Assembly: GCA_024401475.1 (NCBI GenBank)
Contig: JAKSKZ010000034.1
Span: 1-38,753 of the forward strand
Origin: Paludibacteraceae bacterium
Lineage (GTDB): Bacteria > Bacteroidota > Bacteroidia > Bacteroidales > Paludibacteraceae
Direction of reading: 5' to 3'
DNA length: 38,753 nucleotides
The notes beneath the pieces were generated by a model, which was not told where the DNA came from, made no database searches, and saw only the letters and a program-made list of their open reading frames with translations. This document shows, in pieces, positions 9,898-18,901 of this stretch (position 1 is its first letter; each line of letters opens with the position of its first letter). The position numbers and the translations under genes were made by a program.

Positions 9898-12800
9898 ATG
9901 AAAAAGGTAAGAATATTCTTAGCGACCTTATTTTTCATAGTGGTCAATGTTTGCACCATGCAAGCAGTGACAAATTATCCGATACAGTTGACAGCCCAAG
10001 TGTTGCCTCCTTACGGAACATGTCTGTCCGATTATGTGGTGGGTGGAATGGAGCGCATCAACATTACAGCCTTGCAAAGAGATTTGACTCTGAGTATGTA
10101 TGAGATAAACCTTCAGATGCAAGTTAAGCAAGGCACAAAGATAATATTGAAGTCTAGTGCCAAATATAAGTTAACACCAGGCATTATTACCAAGTTGCCG
10201 GCAGCTGCACTATTTTCTGCCTTGTCGGATGTGGATGCAAGCACAAAATACAAGGAGAATGGCTTTTGTTTCCCAGAAGGTGCGTACGAGTTCGTATTTC
10301 AGGCCTATGACGCTAGAAATTCAAAGTTGCCAGTCAGCGAACCAGTCTATTTCTTTGCATACCTGAACAAGATGCAGCCGCCATACTGTGTATTCCCAGC
10401 AGACAATGAATGTGTGGATTATTCTACGCAGGATATCAACTTTGTGTGGGTGGAGCCGACTGTGTCCATGCCAACCAACAACAAGCGTTACGCTTTGGAA
10501 ATTTATGAAATGCCGGACGGTTTTGACGCAGTTAGAGACAATGCAGCATCAATGGCATCAACGCTAACTCCTATCTATAACGAGGAAGATATAAACGGAA
10601 TTACGACCATGCATCCATTACATCAAGCCGCAGGATTGTTTATAAAAGGAAGATCTTATGCTTGGAGGGTTAGAACATATTCGGTAAAGAATCGCATGGT
10701 GAACAGTGAATCAAAGCTATACAACACTTCTGATTATGTGGAGAACAATGGTTATAGCAAATTTTCCACCTTTCACTTTAAAAAGTGTGTGGGACAAGAT
10801 GATATATGGAAAAAGGAAGATAAGAAAGTGTTAACATGCGATTTGACACTGAAACCTGTTATAGAGAAAGTGGATACGGCCAACTCAAAAGCTGTGGTAG
10901 TATGGAAAAAAGAGGAGGATAAGTTTACATGCGGCTACATAGTGGAGTGGAACTTGATAGACACACTGGCAGCTCCGTGGGGTCAGGTCAAGGTGCCAGC
11001 TGGAGAAAGCCAGTATGAACTTAAGAATCTGAAGAAGGGGGTAAAATATATAACAAGAGTAAGAGGTTTGGTATGCCCTAAATCAGGCTCTTCGGATACA
11101 ATATATTCTGCATATAGTGACACATTGCATTTCCAATTGAAAAAGGAGAATGAGTCTGATTGTGGACACCCTGTACCCGGGTTGTCAAGTACAGTATCGT
11201 TGAAATCTGCGTTGTCGAACGGGTCGTGGATTACGGCCAATGGTCATGACATAAAGGTATTGACATGCACCATGGATGTTGCAGGGGGCGATACAACATT
11301 CACAGGCACGGGATTGGTAAGTTATGGATTCCTGACCAACCTAGTCAGTCTGACAGTCAAATTCGACAAGGTGAAGATCAACGAGCAGAACGAGTTGATG
11401 CAGGGAATGGTCTATTGCAACACTGACAAGGACAACTGTTTGGATTTCAACTTGAACGGGCAGGCTAACAAGAAGTCGGCAGGAAGTGGGCCTGCGTCAT
11501 TGCAGGAATCCAAATTGCAGACTTATGATAATGCTAGTCAGATGCCGAACGGAAGCGTAGGAATCGTGGGGGATAATGTAGTAGTGAAGGATGAGAGTGG
11601 AAATACACAAGAGATAGGCAAAGAGGAAAAAGACGAGCCGGGGTCATGTGCACCTAAGACCAGTTGTTATGACGACCAGGCCGCATTCGTATCGTTTGCT
11701 CCTCAAGAACAATGGAATCCTCCATTTGATGCTGAGCAAGGAATCTTTACCAAGTCTTTGTCTATCTCTGATTATTACGATAAGATTGAGAGACATACCA
11801 TCCCATGGATAGCCATGCCAGCAGGAGAGGCCAATAAGATATATGCCAATTTGAAGATAGAGCCAGGATCTGGAGTGAAACCAGAAGATGTATATTTTAT
11901 TTGCCGATCGAAGAATCAAACGGTAAGATTGAAAGCCACCCAAGATGGAGACAGCCGTTTCATCGTCCCTATTTTTGGTGGTGAAGAGGGAAAATGTCTT
12001 GAAATCGTGGCAATGGCAGATACAGTGAAGGCAGGTAATGCAGCATGCAGTCAGTTGTTTACCTTGGGAAGAGCAAAAGTATTGTCGATGAAGAAGGAGA
12101 CTATTACATTGCATATAGTCCCATTTAGAAGAGACAAGAGCAAAGTTGACGGAGTAAGCATAGAAAACACGCTCAACACAATATACAAACCCCTTGGAAA
12201 GACGTTTAAGGTCGAGGTGGAAGAGAGATTTGGAGATGGAGAGGAGTACGATTTTGTAGAAGACGGCCTTTCCGTGGAAGGTACTGGCTTTATGAAAACA
12301 GAGACAGAAGAAATGTCTATGTTGAAGTCGTTGTACAATATGGAGATTGGATTTTCAGAAGAAGATAACCAAGCCTATCTGTTCGTTCTGCCAAAAGCAG
12401 GAACGGACGGAGTGTTGGGCGACATGCCACGAAACAAACCCGTAGGATATGTATTTGCCGACCCTTCGTCTGTTTATGCCGATGGGCATACCGTTGCGCA
12501 TGAAATAGGACATGGAATCTTTACATTCGATCACGCATTTGAGTATTATAGCGGAGATCAAGGACAAACATCCAATCTGATGGATTATACGCAAGGCGGT
12601 CAGAATAATGATCTTAAAGTATGGCAATGGAGCGTGATGGATACGCACAAGAATTATGTTTTGCCATTCTTGGAAGGGGATGAGGATGGAATGGTAAATG
12701 TATCTAAAGAGAATACTCATTATATAGTGACAAGTGATAATGCAATAGAAAGAGATGCGCAAGGCAAGCAAATTAAAGATGAAAATAATAAAAATGTCAA

Positions 12801-14436
12801 AATTGAAAAAGGAGTTGAAGTTGTTGCGCTCTCTAGTGGCAAAAAAAATCAAAAAATCCAAACCCTTCCAGATAAGCAGGAAAAATATACAAGTGTTGAA
12901 AATTTGACGATTATAAATGAAAACAAATCTCCTATAATATATTATGCTTATTCTGAAATAAACAACATGGTTAGTGAATTGCCTCTCAAATTGAGTTCAT
13001 CAAAGAAATTTAGTATAGGTTCGTTGATTAAGTACTATGCTGATTTTACGTACAATAAGATTACTTATTATTGCATTGATAAGCCGAATATGGATAATTA
13101 TACTGGAGTGTGGATAGAAAAAAAACTAGATGATTTTGCAAGAAAGGTGTGTGATTTGCCAGTTGGTGATAAACGCAAGGTAGGTATCGAGGATTTGAAA
13201 CCCAGCGATTTTGTAACTACTCCATATGGTAGTACGCAATATACTGGGAATGCAATTGACATAAGTAAATTTACACAAGGAAAGGAATTTGAAGTAATTG
13301 CAAGTTGTGGTAAATATTATTTGGTAAAAGGCACGAGAGCAAATCAGCAAACAGAAAAAGAGAATTATGATAATTACGAAGGAGCATGGATTTGTAAGGA
13401 TAAACTTGAGTTTTGTGTAACGAAGGATGATTTGACGCTTATTGTAAAGGGTAATAAAAAAGCGGAAGAAAGGGTAACTCAAGAATTGGTTGATATAATA
13501 AACAAATATTGCAATTCATACGAAATAAACACAATACAAAAAATGTCTCATTTTCTTGGTCAAGTTATTGCTGAAAACAGTTTGGGAATTAGAGTAGAGG
13601 AAGCCTACACTACACCTCGTCGAATTGTACAAATATTTTCGGATAAAAGTACTGTTGGACATCTATTTAAGAAGGCTATATTTGATGAAGCAAATCATAC
13701 ATATAGTTATGTGCCTATAAACTTCAAAGTTAATTCTTGTAAAGACATTAAATCTGATGAAAAAAATTGGACGTATACTGGTCGCGATGAAATAATTAAT
13801 GCGTATGCGTCTAGAAAAAATGTCCAAAAGGAAATCACTTTGGATGATGGAAGCAAAAAAAGCTATTATATCTACGAAACTCGCACAGATAAAACATCTG
13901 AAAATTTAGATAAAGGTTCTGACAAGGATGAGGATTTCGTTAAGAAAAATTATAATGAAGGTATTTTACAAGTTAAAACGGAATATATAAACTCTATAAC
14001 ATTGTTTGATGTGGTCTATGCCTGTAAAAATGAGAATGGCACTATTTCATCAAAAGATGGTAGTTTATACAGAGGAAGAGGATATATTCAACTTACATGG
14101 AAATGTAATTATGATAAATTATTTTTAACACCATACAGGCAAGTTCATAAGGATGATAATAGAACCGATAGTGAATTAATTCAATTGATAGAAACAGATA
14201 AGGATATATCTATGCAGGCTTGTATGGCTTATTTTAAAACAGCAGTAATACATAATGGTAAATTTTCAAAATCACCAATTGATTTTTCATCAACATTTGT
14301 AGACAGTGATGATAATATAAGGAAAGTGAGTATATGTGTTAATGGAGGATTACCCAATAAAAAAGTAGAAGAGATCTTAAATTATAGTGAAAGAAAAAAA
14401 TATTCACAAAGAAGTTATAATATATTAGAAAAATAA
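9898..14436 (+). CDS. TANFOR-domain polymorphic toxin candidate: zincin protease plus GH19 lysozyme-like tip
   Basis: The 1512-residue product starts with a signal peptide (to about residue 23). Residues ~24-180 match the TANFOR domain pattern (YPIQLT, VLPPYG, LSDYV, then PEGAYEFVFQAYD). An FnIII domain follows at ~318-412. A zincin site reads HEIGH with a third His (H868, E869, H872, H879), followed by an NLMDY Met-turn (M895). Residues ~1050-1172 hold two copies of an SH3b-like segment (NYTGVWI and NYEGAWI). Residues ~1200-1512 look like a GH19 lysozyme/chitinase: HFLGQVIAENS with likely catalytic E1226, RGRGYIQLTW at 1392-1401, and a late NGG motif. I infer an exported toxin whose tip cleaves peptidoglycan and whose protease may release it. 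There is no T9SS sorting domain, so the route out of the periplasm is unknown. GC content falls near residue 935, which suggests a swapped C-terminus. Confidence 0.8.
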   Translation: MKKVRIFLATLFFIVVNVCTMQAVTNYPIQLTAQVLPPYGTCLSDYVVGGMERINITALQRDLTLSMYEINLQMQVKQGTKIILKSSAKYKLTPGIITKLPAAALFSALSDVDASTKYKENGFCFPEGAYEFVFQAYDARNSKLPVSEPVYFFAYLNKMQPPYCVFPADNECVDYSTQDINFVWVEPTVSMPTNNKRYALEIYEMPDGFDAVRDNAASMASTLTPIYNEEDINGITTMHPLHQAAGLFIKGRSYAWRVRTYSVKNRMVNSESKLYNTSDYVENNGYSKFSTFHFKKCVGQDDIWKKEDKKVLTCDLTLKPVIEKVDTANSKAVVVWKKEEDKFTCGYIVEWNLIDTLAAPWGQVKVPAGESQYELKNLKKGVKYITRVRGLVCPKSGSSDTIYSAYSDTLHFQLKKENESDCGHPVPGLSSTVSLKSALSNGSWITANGHDIKVLTCTMDVAGGDTTFTGTGLVSYGFLTNLVSLTVKFDKVKINEQNELMQGMVYCNTDKDNCLDFNLNGQANKKSAGSGPASLQESKLQTYDNASQMPNGSVGIVGDNVVVKDESGNTQEIGKEEKDEPGSCAPKTSCYDDQAAFVSFAPQEQWNPPFDAEQGIFTKSLSISDYYDKIERHTIPWIAMPAGEANKIYANLKIEPGSGVKPEDVYFICRSKNQTVRLKATQDGDSRFIVPIFGGEEGKCLEIVAMADTVKAGNAACSQLFTLGRAKVLSMKKETITLHIVPFRRDKSKVDGVSIENTLNTIYKPLGKTFKVEVEERFGDGEEYDFVEDGLSVEGTGFMKTETEEMSMLKSLYNMEIGFSEEDNQAYLFVLPKAGTDGVLGDMPRNKPVGYVFADPSSVYADGHTVAHEIGHGIFTFDHAFEYYSGDQGQTSNLMDYTQGGQNNDLKVWQWSVMDTHKNYVLPFLEGDEDGMVNVSKENTHYIVTSDNAIERDAQGKQIKDENNKNVKIEKGVEVVALSSGKKNQKIQTLPDKQEKYTSVENLTIINENKSPIIYYAYSEINNMVSELPLKLSSSKKFSIGSLIKYYADFTYNKITYYCIDKPNMDNYTGVWIEKKLDDFARKVCDLPVGDKRKVGIEDLKPSDFVTTPYGSTQYTGNAIDISKFTQGKEFEVIASCGKYYLVKGTRANQQTEKENYDNYEGAWICKDKLEFCVTKDDLTLIVKGNKKAEERVTQELVDIINKYCNSYEINTIQKMSHFLGQVIAENSLGIRVEEAYTTPRRIVQIFSDKSTVGHLFKKAIFDEANHTYSYVPINFKVNSCKDIKSDEKNWTYTGRDEIINAYASRKNVQKEITLDDGSKKSYYIYETRTDKTSENLDKGSDKDEDFVKKNYNEGILQVKTEYINSITLFDVVYACKNENGTISSKDGSLYRGRGYIQLTWKCNYDKLFLTPYRQVHKDDNRTDSELIQLIETDKDISMQACMAYFKTAVIHNGKFSKSPIDFSSTFVDSDDNIRKVSICVNGGLPNKKVEEILNYSERKKYSQRSYNILEK

Positions 14437-14439
14437 GTC

Positions 14440-15348
14440 ATGAATAGATTTATAGTCTTTGTTATATGCATAATGCATGCAATAGTATGTTTCTCAAAAG
14501 AGTATTGTGTTGAGAATGTATCAGGAATCTTTCGACGCATTTACTACTATAGTACTAGTAAACCATTAGGAGAAGTCTGTGGTGAAGGAAGTCCGGAAAT
14601 CACGGTAGAAAATGTCCTTATTTTTAATGGAACTAATATTTATTTTGATTTACTTGATGGGGTGTCTATAGAGAATCAGAAGAATTCTTCTTTTAAGAAA
14701 GAGTTTCTTTATGTGGATGAAACAAAAAAAGGAGCCCCCAAGGGGATAATTGTGTCAAAATATAAAATTGCCTTTACAGATGCAAAATATACTGGAATGG
14801 GGGTTGATTCTTCTGTCATTTCTAATTGTGGGGAAATACTCGTCTCTATTTCCGACTCCACAACAACTTACGTTGGTTCTTCAAAACCGCAATATTATGC
14901 TGATGAGTTTTCGTATGGGGATGGATGGGAATTAGATGTTTTCAAAGATGTGTCTCCCGTTTCTTGGGGCGAACCCAATCGAGATTATTATATGCATTAT
15001 TCAACTGATGATTTCAGAGGATATGATATGTTACCCTATCGATTTTTAAAGGCTTTCGTAGGATGTTGTTTGCATGACAAACAAGATTATGTTAAGTCAT
15101 ATCTTTTAAAAAAAATTTGTATACCACAAACGGATATGATTAATACTTATTATGTTGGTAGTAAAAAAAGAAAAATGGGTTATCTCAATAATAATGATGT
15201 TATGTATGTAGTTGAGATTCAAAAGGATTATGTTTTGGTGGAATTTTACACATCAGAATATACTACTGATAAATGTTTGGTTAAAAAGAATGATGTTGTT
15301 TTTCTGAATGATTTAGTAAATGGCAAACATCAGAAGAGTATGAAGTAG
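14440..15348 (+). CDS. Exported protein, candidate immunity protein for the GH19 toxin
   Basis: The ATG lies 3 bases after the toxin gene's stop, so translation is probably coupled. The 302-residue product has a signal peptide (hydrophobic residues ~4-17, cleavage near FSKEYC) and no further membrane segment, so it should be periplasmic or surface-exposed, the compartment where a peptidoglycan hydrolase would threaten the producer. The C-terminal ~70 residues (GYLNNNDVMYVVEI...CLVKKNDVVFL) resemble an SH3-like beta barrel. The gene shares the low GC content of the toxin's last 1.7 kb. I recognise no family; the immunity role rests on position, signal peptide and composition. The alternative is a separate SH3b-type cell-wall-binding accessory protein. 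Confidence 0.6.
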   Translation: MNRFIVFVICIMHAIVCFSKEYCVENVSGIFRRIYYYSTSKPLGEVCGEGSPEITVENVLIFNGTNIYFDLLDGVSIENQKNSSFKKEFLYVDETKKGAPKGIIVSKYKIAFTDAKYTGMGVDSSVISNCGEILVSISDSTTTYVGSSKPQYYADEFSYGDGWELDVFKDVSPVSWGEPNRDYYMHYSTDDFRGYDMLPYRFLKAFVGCCLHDKQDYVKSYLLKKICIPQTDMINTYYVGSKKRKMGYLNNNDVMYVVEIQKDYVLVEFYTSEYTTDKCLVKKNDVVFLNDLVNGKHQKSMK

Positions 15349-15587
15349 ATCGTAAAACATACAGTATTAGACAATGCAGTGAATTTGTTCACCAATACCT
15401 ATAGGGTAGTTCGGTTAATGTATTATAAACCGATGGCGTCAATGGATTATTTCTGATGGGATTTTACAAATTCAGTTGAGGGATAAAATAAATTTTAGAG
15501 AGTGATAAAGGACATGCAAAATCTTTTAGGTAAAAAACTAATTAAAAATGATGTGAGTTGTTCATATAAACTTAGGACTGTTGAATT
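15349..15587 (+). other. AT-rich intergenic stretch with possible short open frames
   Basis: I see no clear promoter or terminator. In the same frame as the upstream gene, reading continues past its stop for 35 codons (15349-15456, ending MASMDYF), which could be gene debris. A second short frame, 15514-15591 (25 codons, MQNLLGKKL...), ends in a TGA that overlaps the next gene's ATG as ATGA. It has AAAGGA just upstream but very close to its ATG. Either may be chance. Confidence 0.35.
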
Positions 15588-18500
15588 ATGAAATATAAAA
15601 AAAATACAAAATGTGGGTCTAGACAATTTCAATACAAGTTGATATTGTGTTTTATATTTACATTGTTTTATGTTAATGTTCATTCCCAATCAGATCCCCA
15701 ATTAAACACCCCCACCAGCCTCACCACCGATTACTCAGTTCTTAAGCAGAGTACGACGGAGTTGTTGGATAAATTGAAGTCAACAAATTATGGGGATGAC
15801 TTTAATGAGTTGAGAGGAACTCTTACAACTTTATCTTCAGAGTTGGGGAAGGCTGATATCTCGAAAGGAACCGTTGAGTCATTGGCAGCATCTGCCAAAT
15901 CCGAAATGGAAAAGCTTAAGAATAATTCTAATCTATCCAGTGATGTAGAAGGATTAAAGGGCTCTTTTGACAACTTTAAGACAGCAGGTACTCAGGCATT
16001 AGACAGAGCTTCGAGTCTATTGGAAAACGGAGTGGCTGTTTCCATGCCAGTAACAGTACCTTATTTGGACAATGGTCCTTTTGCTATCCGAATAGCATTT
16101 GATTCCTTACGTTTTGTAAGAGGAAATGATTTGGCTTCTGTTGAAGATGACAACACATTAGTTAATGTTGATGCAACCTTTAATTTTCCGTTCGCCACAT
16201 CATCTGATGGATCTCATATAGTCCGTTTTCATGGAGATGGCATTAGGTTAGAAGGTGGCAATAGAGCCTCTCGTATTTCGTTGGTGTCAAATCATGTGAT
16301 TGATTTGATGAAAGAGAAGGTGGCGGTCGAGATTCTTCCTCATTTCCCAGAAGGAGGGAAGGCCTTAGGCAATTGTGCCACGGGAGACAGTACTTGGTTG
16401 GAATTTGATTGCAATGGAGTGCAAGATATGAGTCTTTGCGGTAGATTCTTATTTAGCAAGTCTTTTATAACTGCGGCAACGAAGGGTAAGGAAAATGACA
16501 CGGTGATGGCATATTTCTCTTTCATGTATAGTAGCGGAATGATAGCTAAGATTTGTTTCTCAGATTCATTTAGAGTAAAAGGATGTGGCGATTTCGTATT
16601 TAAAGTGGAGGATGCCATCGTTGATTTAAGTGATGATAGAAACGGAAATGGATTTTCGTTTCCTCCCGGATATTGGGATGAAAGTGGATTGCCTAATGAG
16701 GCGTGGACTGGATTTTTCCTATCAAAGTTGGCAGTTCGTTTTCCTGACAATCTCGATTTTAATAAGAAGAAGGATAAACAGGCTACCCTCGAAGTAAAGA
16801 ATGTCTTGATAGATGATTATGGCTTTACAGGAAATTTCTTATTAAGGGATTTTGTTGATACAAGAGGCGATGATAGCAATAGTGGTTTAGCTTTGGCTGT
16901 TGATACGATAAGCGTATCTTTTTGGCAAGGTGATTTCAGTGACGGTTTGATTTCGGGCCGAGCAGATGTGCCTTTCTTGCAACATGAAGAAGGAAAGGGT
17001 ACACCAGGGAAGGATGATGGTTCAGACGATGGGGACAAAAATGGAGCCGAGATGGAAGGTTACAATTTAGGCTTTAGAGGACACATAGGATATAATGCTG
17101 CGAAAGACAAATACCTTTACAGCATCAATGCATCCTTGAAGGCGGATCAACATTTCAAGGTGCCGTTTACCAACAAGGCGACTATAGATATAACCAAGGA
17201 TAGTTACTTGGAAGTTGGCAATGAAAACTCTGACGAGAAATTTGGAGCAACATTGTGTTTGAACGGAGGCTTGAACATAGAGTCAACGTTGAAATTGAAA
17301 GGAGTGAGGTTTGAGGGGTTGAAACTCTCATCCTTGAAGCCACATGTTTCAGTGAAAGCCTTCTCATTGGTTGGAACCGCAGGCTTCTCCGTAGGAGGAT
17401 TTGGTATCGAACTCAAGAAACTTGGTTTGAAGACTCCTAATTTCAATATGAATGGCGGTAATGTTTCTACAGCAACAAACGAGAAAGATAAGATCGATTT
17501 GAATCTTGAGGCGCAAATTTCTTTGATGGCTGGAGAAGGCGGTATCGGTGCAGGAGTGGGAATGGATATTCATGCCGAGCATGAAAAGAGATGGAAAGTA
17601 AAGGGATTGACAATTAACAAGATCATGTTGGATCTCGACTTTTCGGCATTCCATTTGAAGGGAGAAATAGAACGCTTTAAGAATGACGCAAAATATGGAG
17701 ACGGATTCAGTGGAGGAATGATGTTGACTCTGAAAGAATTTGGATTTGGCGTACAAGGAGAAGGAGTCTTTGGAAAGGTCAATACAAATGGTGAAATCAC
17801 TAAGTATTGGTTTACTAAGGCTACTGCAGATCTAAGTGGTGCCAAGATACTGTTGTTCCCACCAGGAGTGTTCTTGAAATCGTTTAGCGGAGGAGCATAT
17901 CATCATATGAGTCGTCCTTCATTCTCAGCATCAGGCACAAAGGAGGTTCACTTGTCGAGCAAGGATGATTATACGCCAGACAAAGGAATACAATTTGGAT
18001 TCTTAGCAGGTATAGGAGCATACTTTATGGATGACAAGCTATGTAGTGCAAATGTGGAGTTCGAAATGAATTTCAATTCCAATTGGGGTGTAAACTATGT
18101 GAAGTTGGCAGGTATCGCATCCATCTTGGCACCACTGGAAATTAGTGATGTCAAGGCAGACGGAATGATTGCGGGATGGCTCATCGCAGAGTATGACCGA
18201 CCAAATAAGACATTCCATGCTGAGATAAATGCTACAATTGATGCATTCAGCATATTAAAGGGAAATGCAAATCTGACCATCCATTCTGATCCTAAAGAGT
18301 GGTATTTCTGGATGGGAACAAGAAGTAATCCGAATGAGTTGGACTTCTTGAAGATGATAACGGCTAAGAGTTACTTTATGTTGGGTGTTATTGAGACACC
18401 GATGCCACCGATGAGAGAAAAGATGGCGGCAAAATTGGGAATCTCACAATCTACTGCTACAGGAAAGGATGAGCAGATTCAAAAAGGTAAGGGATTTGCA

Positions 18501-18881
18501 TTCGGTGTTGCTGTAGAAGCGGAAGGAGAATTATCTTTGCCTCTCGATATCATTTATGCCCATTTCTATTTCTTGGCAGGTACGGATATTCTTGTTGTGG
18601 ATAAGAATTGCGGTAAACTTGATTGGCGAGCTTCTGGGCAGGCATACGTTTGTGCGGATGGAGGAGTAGGAGCTACATTCTATTACCCATGGTGGTGTAA
18701 GTGGCATCCATGCATCAAGAGTAAGAAATGTGATATCTTAACAGGTAGTGTGATGACAGTACTCACTGGAGAGATACCAGCTCCGATAAAGGTAAGCGGT
18801 GAGTTAGTCGTTAAATGTAAACTCTTCTTTATTCCAATGCCAAGGCTTCATATTGGAGCTACAATAGGAAAAGGATGTTAA
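15588..18881 (+). CDS. Large exported protein of unknown family (1097 aa)
   Basis: The product has a long N-region and a signal peptide ending near residue 34 (NVHSQ). Residues ~45-145 are rich in Leu, Lys, Ser and Glu and are probably helical or coiled-coil. The rest is beta-rich with repeated amphipathic strands, split by an acidic Gly/Asp linker at about 468-488. A segment near residues 570-640 is rich in Gly, Leu and Lys. The C-terminus carries a cluster of Cys and Trp residues (YPWWCKWHPC) and ends in Cys. There is no T9SS sorting domain. The stop overlaps the upstream-most possible start of the next gene, which suggests coupling. Because it lies between the toxin/immunity pair and an FnIII protein, it may be a structural partner in surface display or delivery; that is inference. 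Confidence 0.65.
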   Translation: MKYKKNTKCGSRQFQYKLILCFIFTLFYVNVHSQSDPQLNTPTSLTTDYSVLKQSTTELLDKLKSTNYGDDFNELRGTLTTLSSELGKADISKGTVESLAASAKSEMEKLKNNSNLSSDVEGLKGSFDNFKTAGTQALDRASSLLENGVAVSMPVTVPYLDNGPFAIRIAFDSLRFVRGNDLASVEDDNTLVNVDATFNFPFATSSDGSHIVRFHGDGIRLEGGNRASRISLVSNHVIDLMKEKVAVEILPHFPEGGKALGNCATGDSTWLEFDCNGVQDMSLCGRFLFSKSFITAATKGKENDTVMAYFSFMYSSGMIAKICFSDSFRVKGCGDFVFKVEDAIVDLSDDRNGNGFSFPPGYWDESGLPNEAWTGFFLSKLAVRFPDNLDFNKKKDKQATLEVKNVLIDDYGFTGNFLLRDFVDTRGDDSNSGLALAVDTISVSFWQGDFSDGLISGRADVPFLQHEEGKGTPGKDDGSDDGDKNGAEMEGYNLGFRGHIGYNAAKDKYLYSINASLKADQHFKVPFTNKATIDITKDSYLEVGNENSDEKFGATLCLNGGLNIESTLKLKGVRFEGLKLSSLKPHVSVKAFSLVGTAGFSVGGFGIELKKLGLKTPNFNMNGGNVSTATNEKDKIDLNLEAQISLMAGEGGIGAGVGMDIHAEHEKRWKVKGLTINKIMLDLDFSAFHLKGEIERFKNDAKYGDGFSGGMMLTLKEFGFGVQGEGVFGKVNTNGEITKYWFTKATADLSGAKILLFPPGVFLKSFSGGAYHHMSRPSFSASGTKEVHLSSKDDYTPDKGIQFGFLAGIGAYFMDDKLCSANVEFEMNFNSNWGVNYVKLAGIASILAPLEISDVKADGMIAGWLIAEYDRPNKTFHAEINATIDAFSILKGNANLTIHSDPKEWYFWMGTRSNPNELDFLKMITAKSYFMLGVIETPMPPMREKMAAKLGISQSTATGKDEQIQKGKGFAFGVAVEAEGELSLPLDIIYAHFYFLAGTDILVVDKNCGKLDWRASGQAYVCADGGVGATFYYPWWCKWHPCIKSKKCDILTGSVMTVLTGEIPAPIKVSGELVVKCKLFFIPMPRLHIGATIGKGC

Positions 18882-18901
18882 TTTTTGAGATTAGAAGAAA
18901 A

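Noticed and set aside
9898..14436. T9SS sorting domain on the toxin candidate
   Set aside because: The C-terminus is the GH19 domain and ends SYNILEK, with none of the beta-strand or GxY motifs of a sorting domain. Export by T9SS is therefore not supported.
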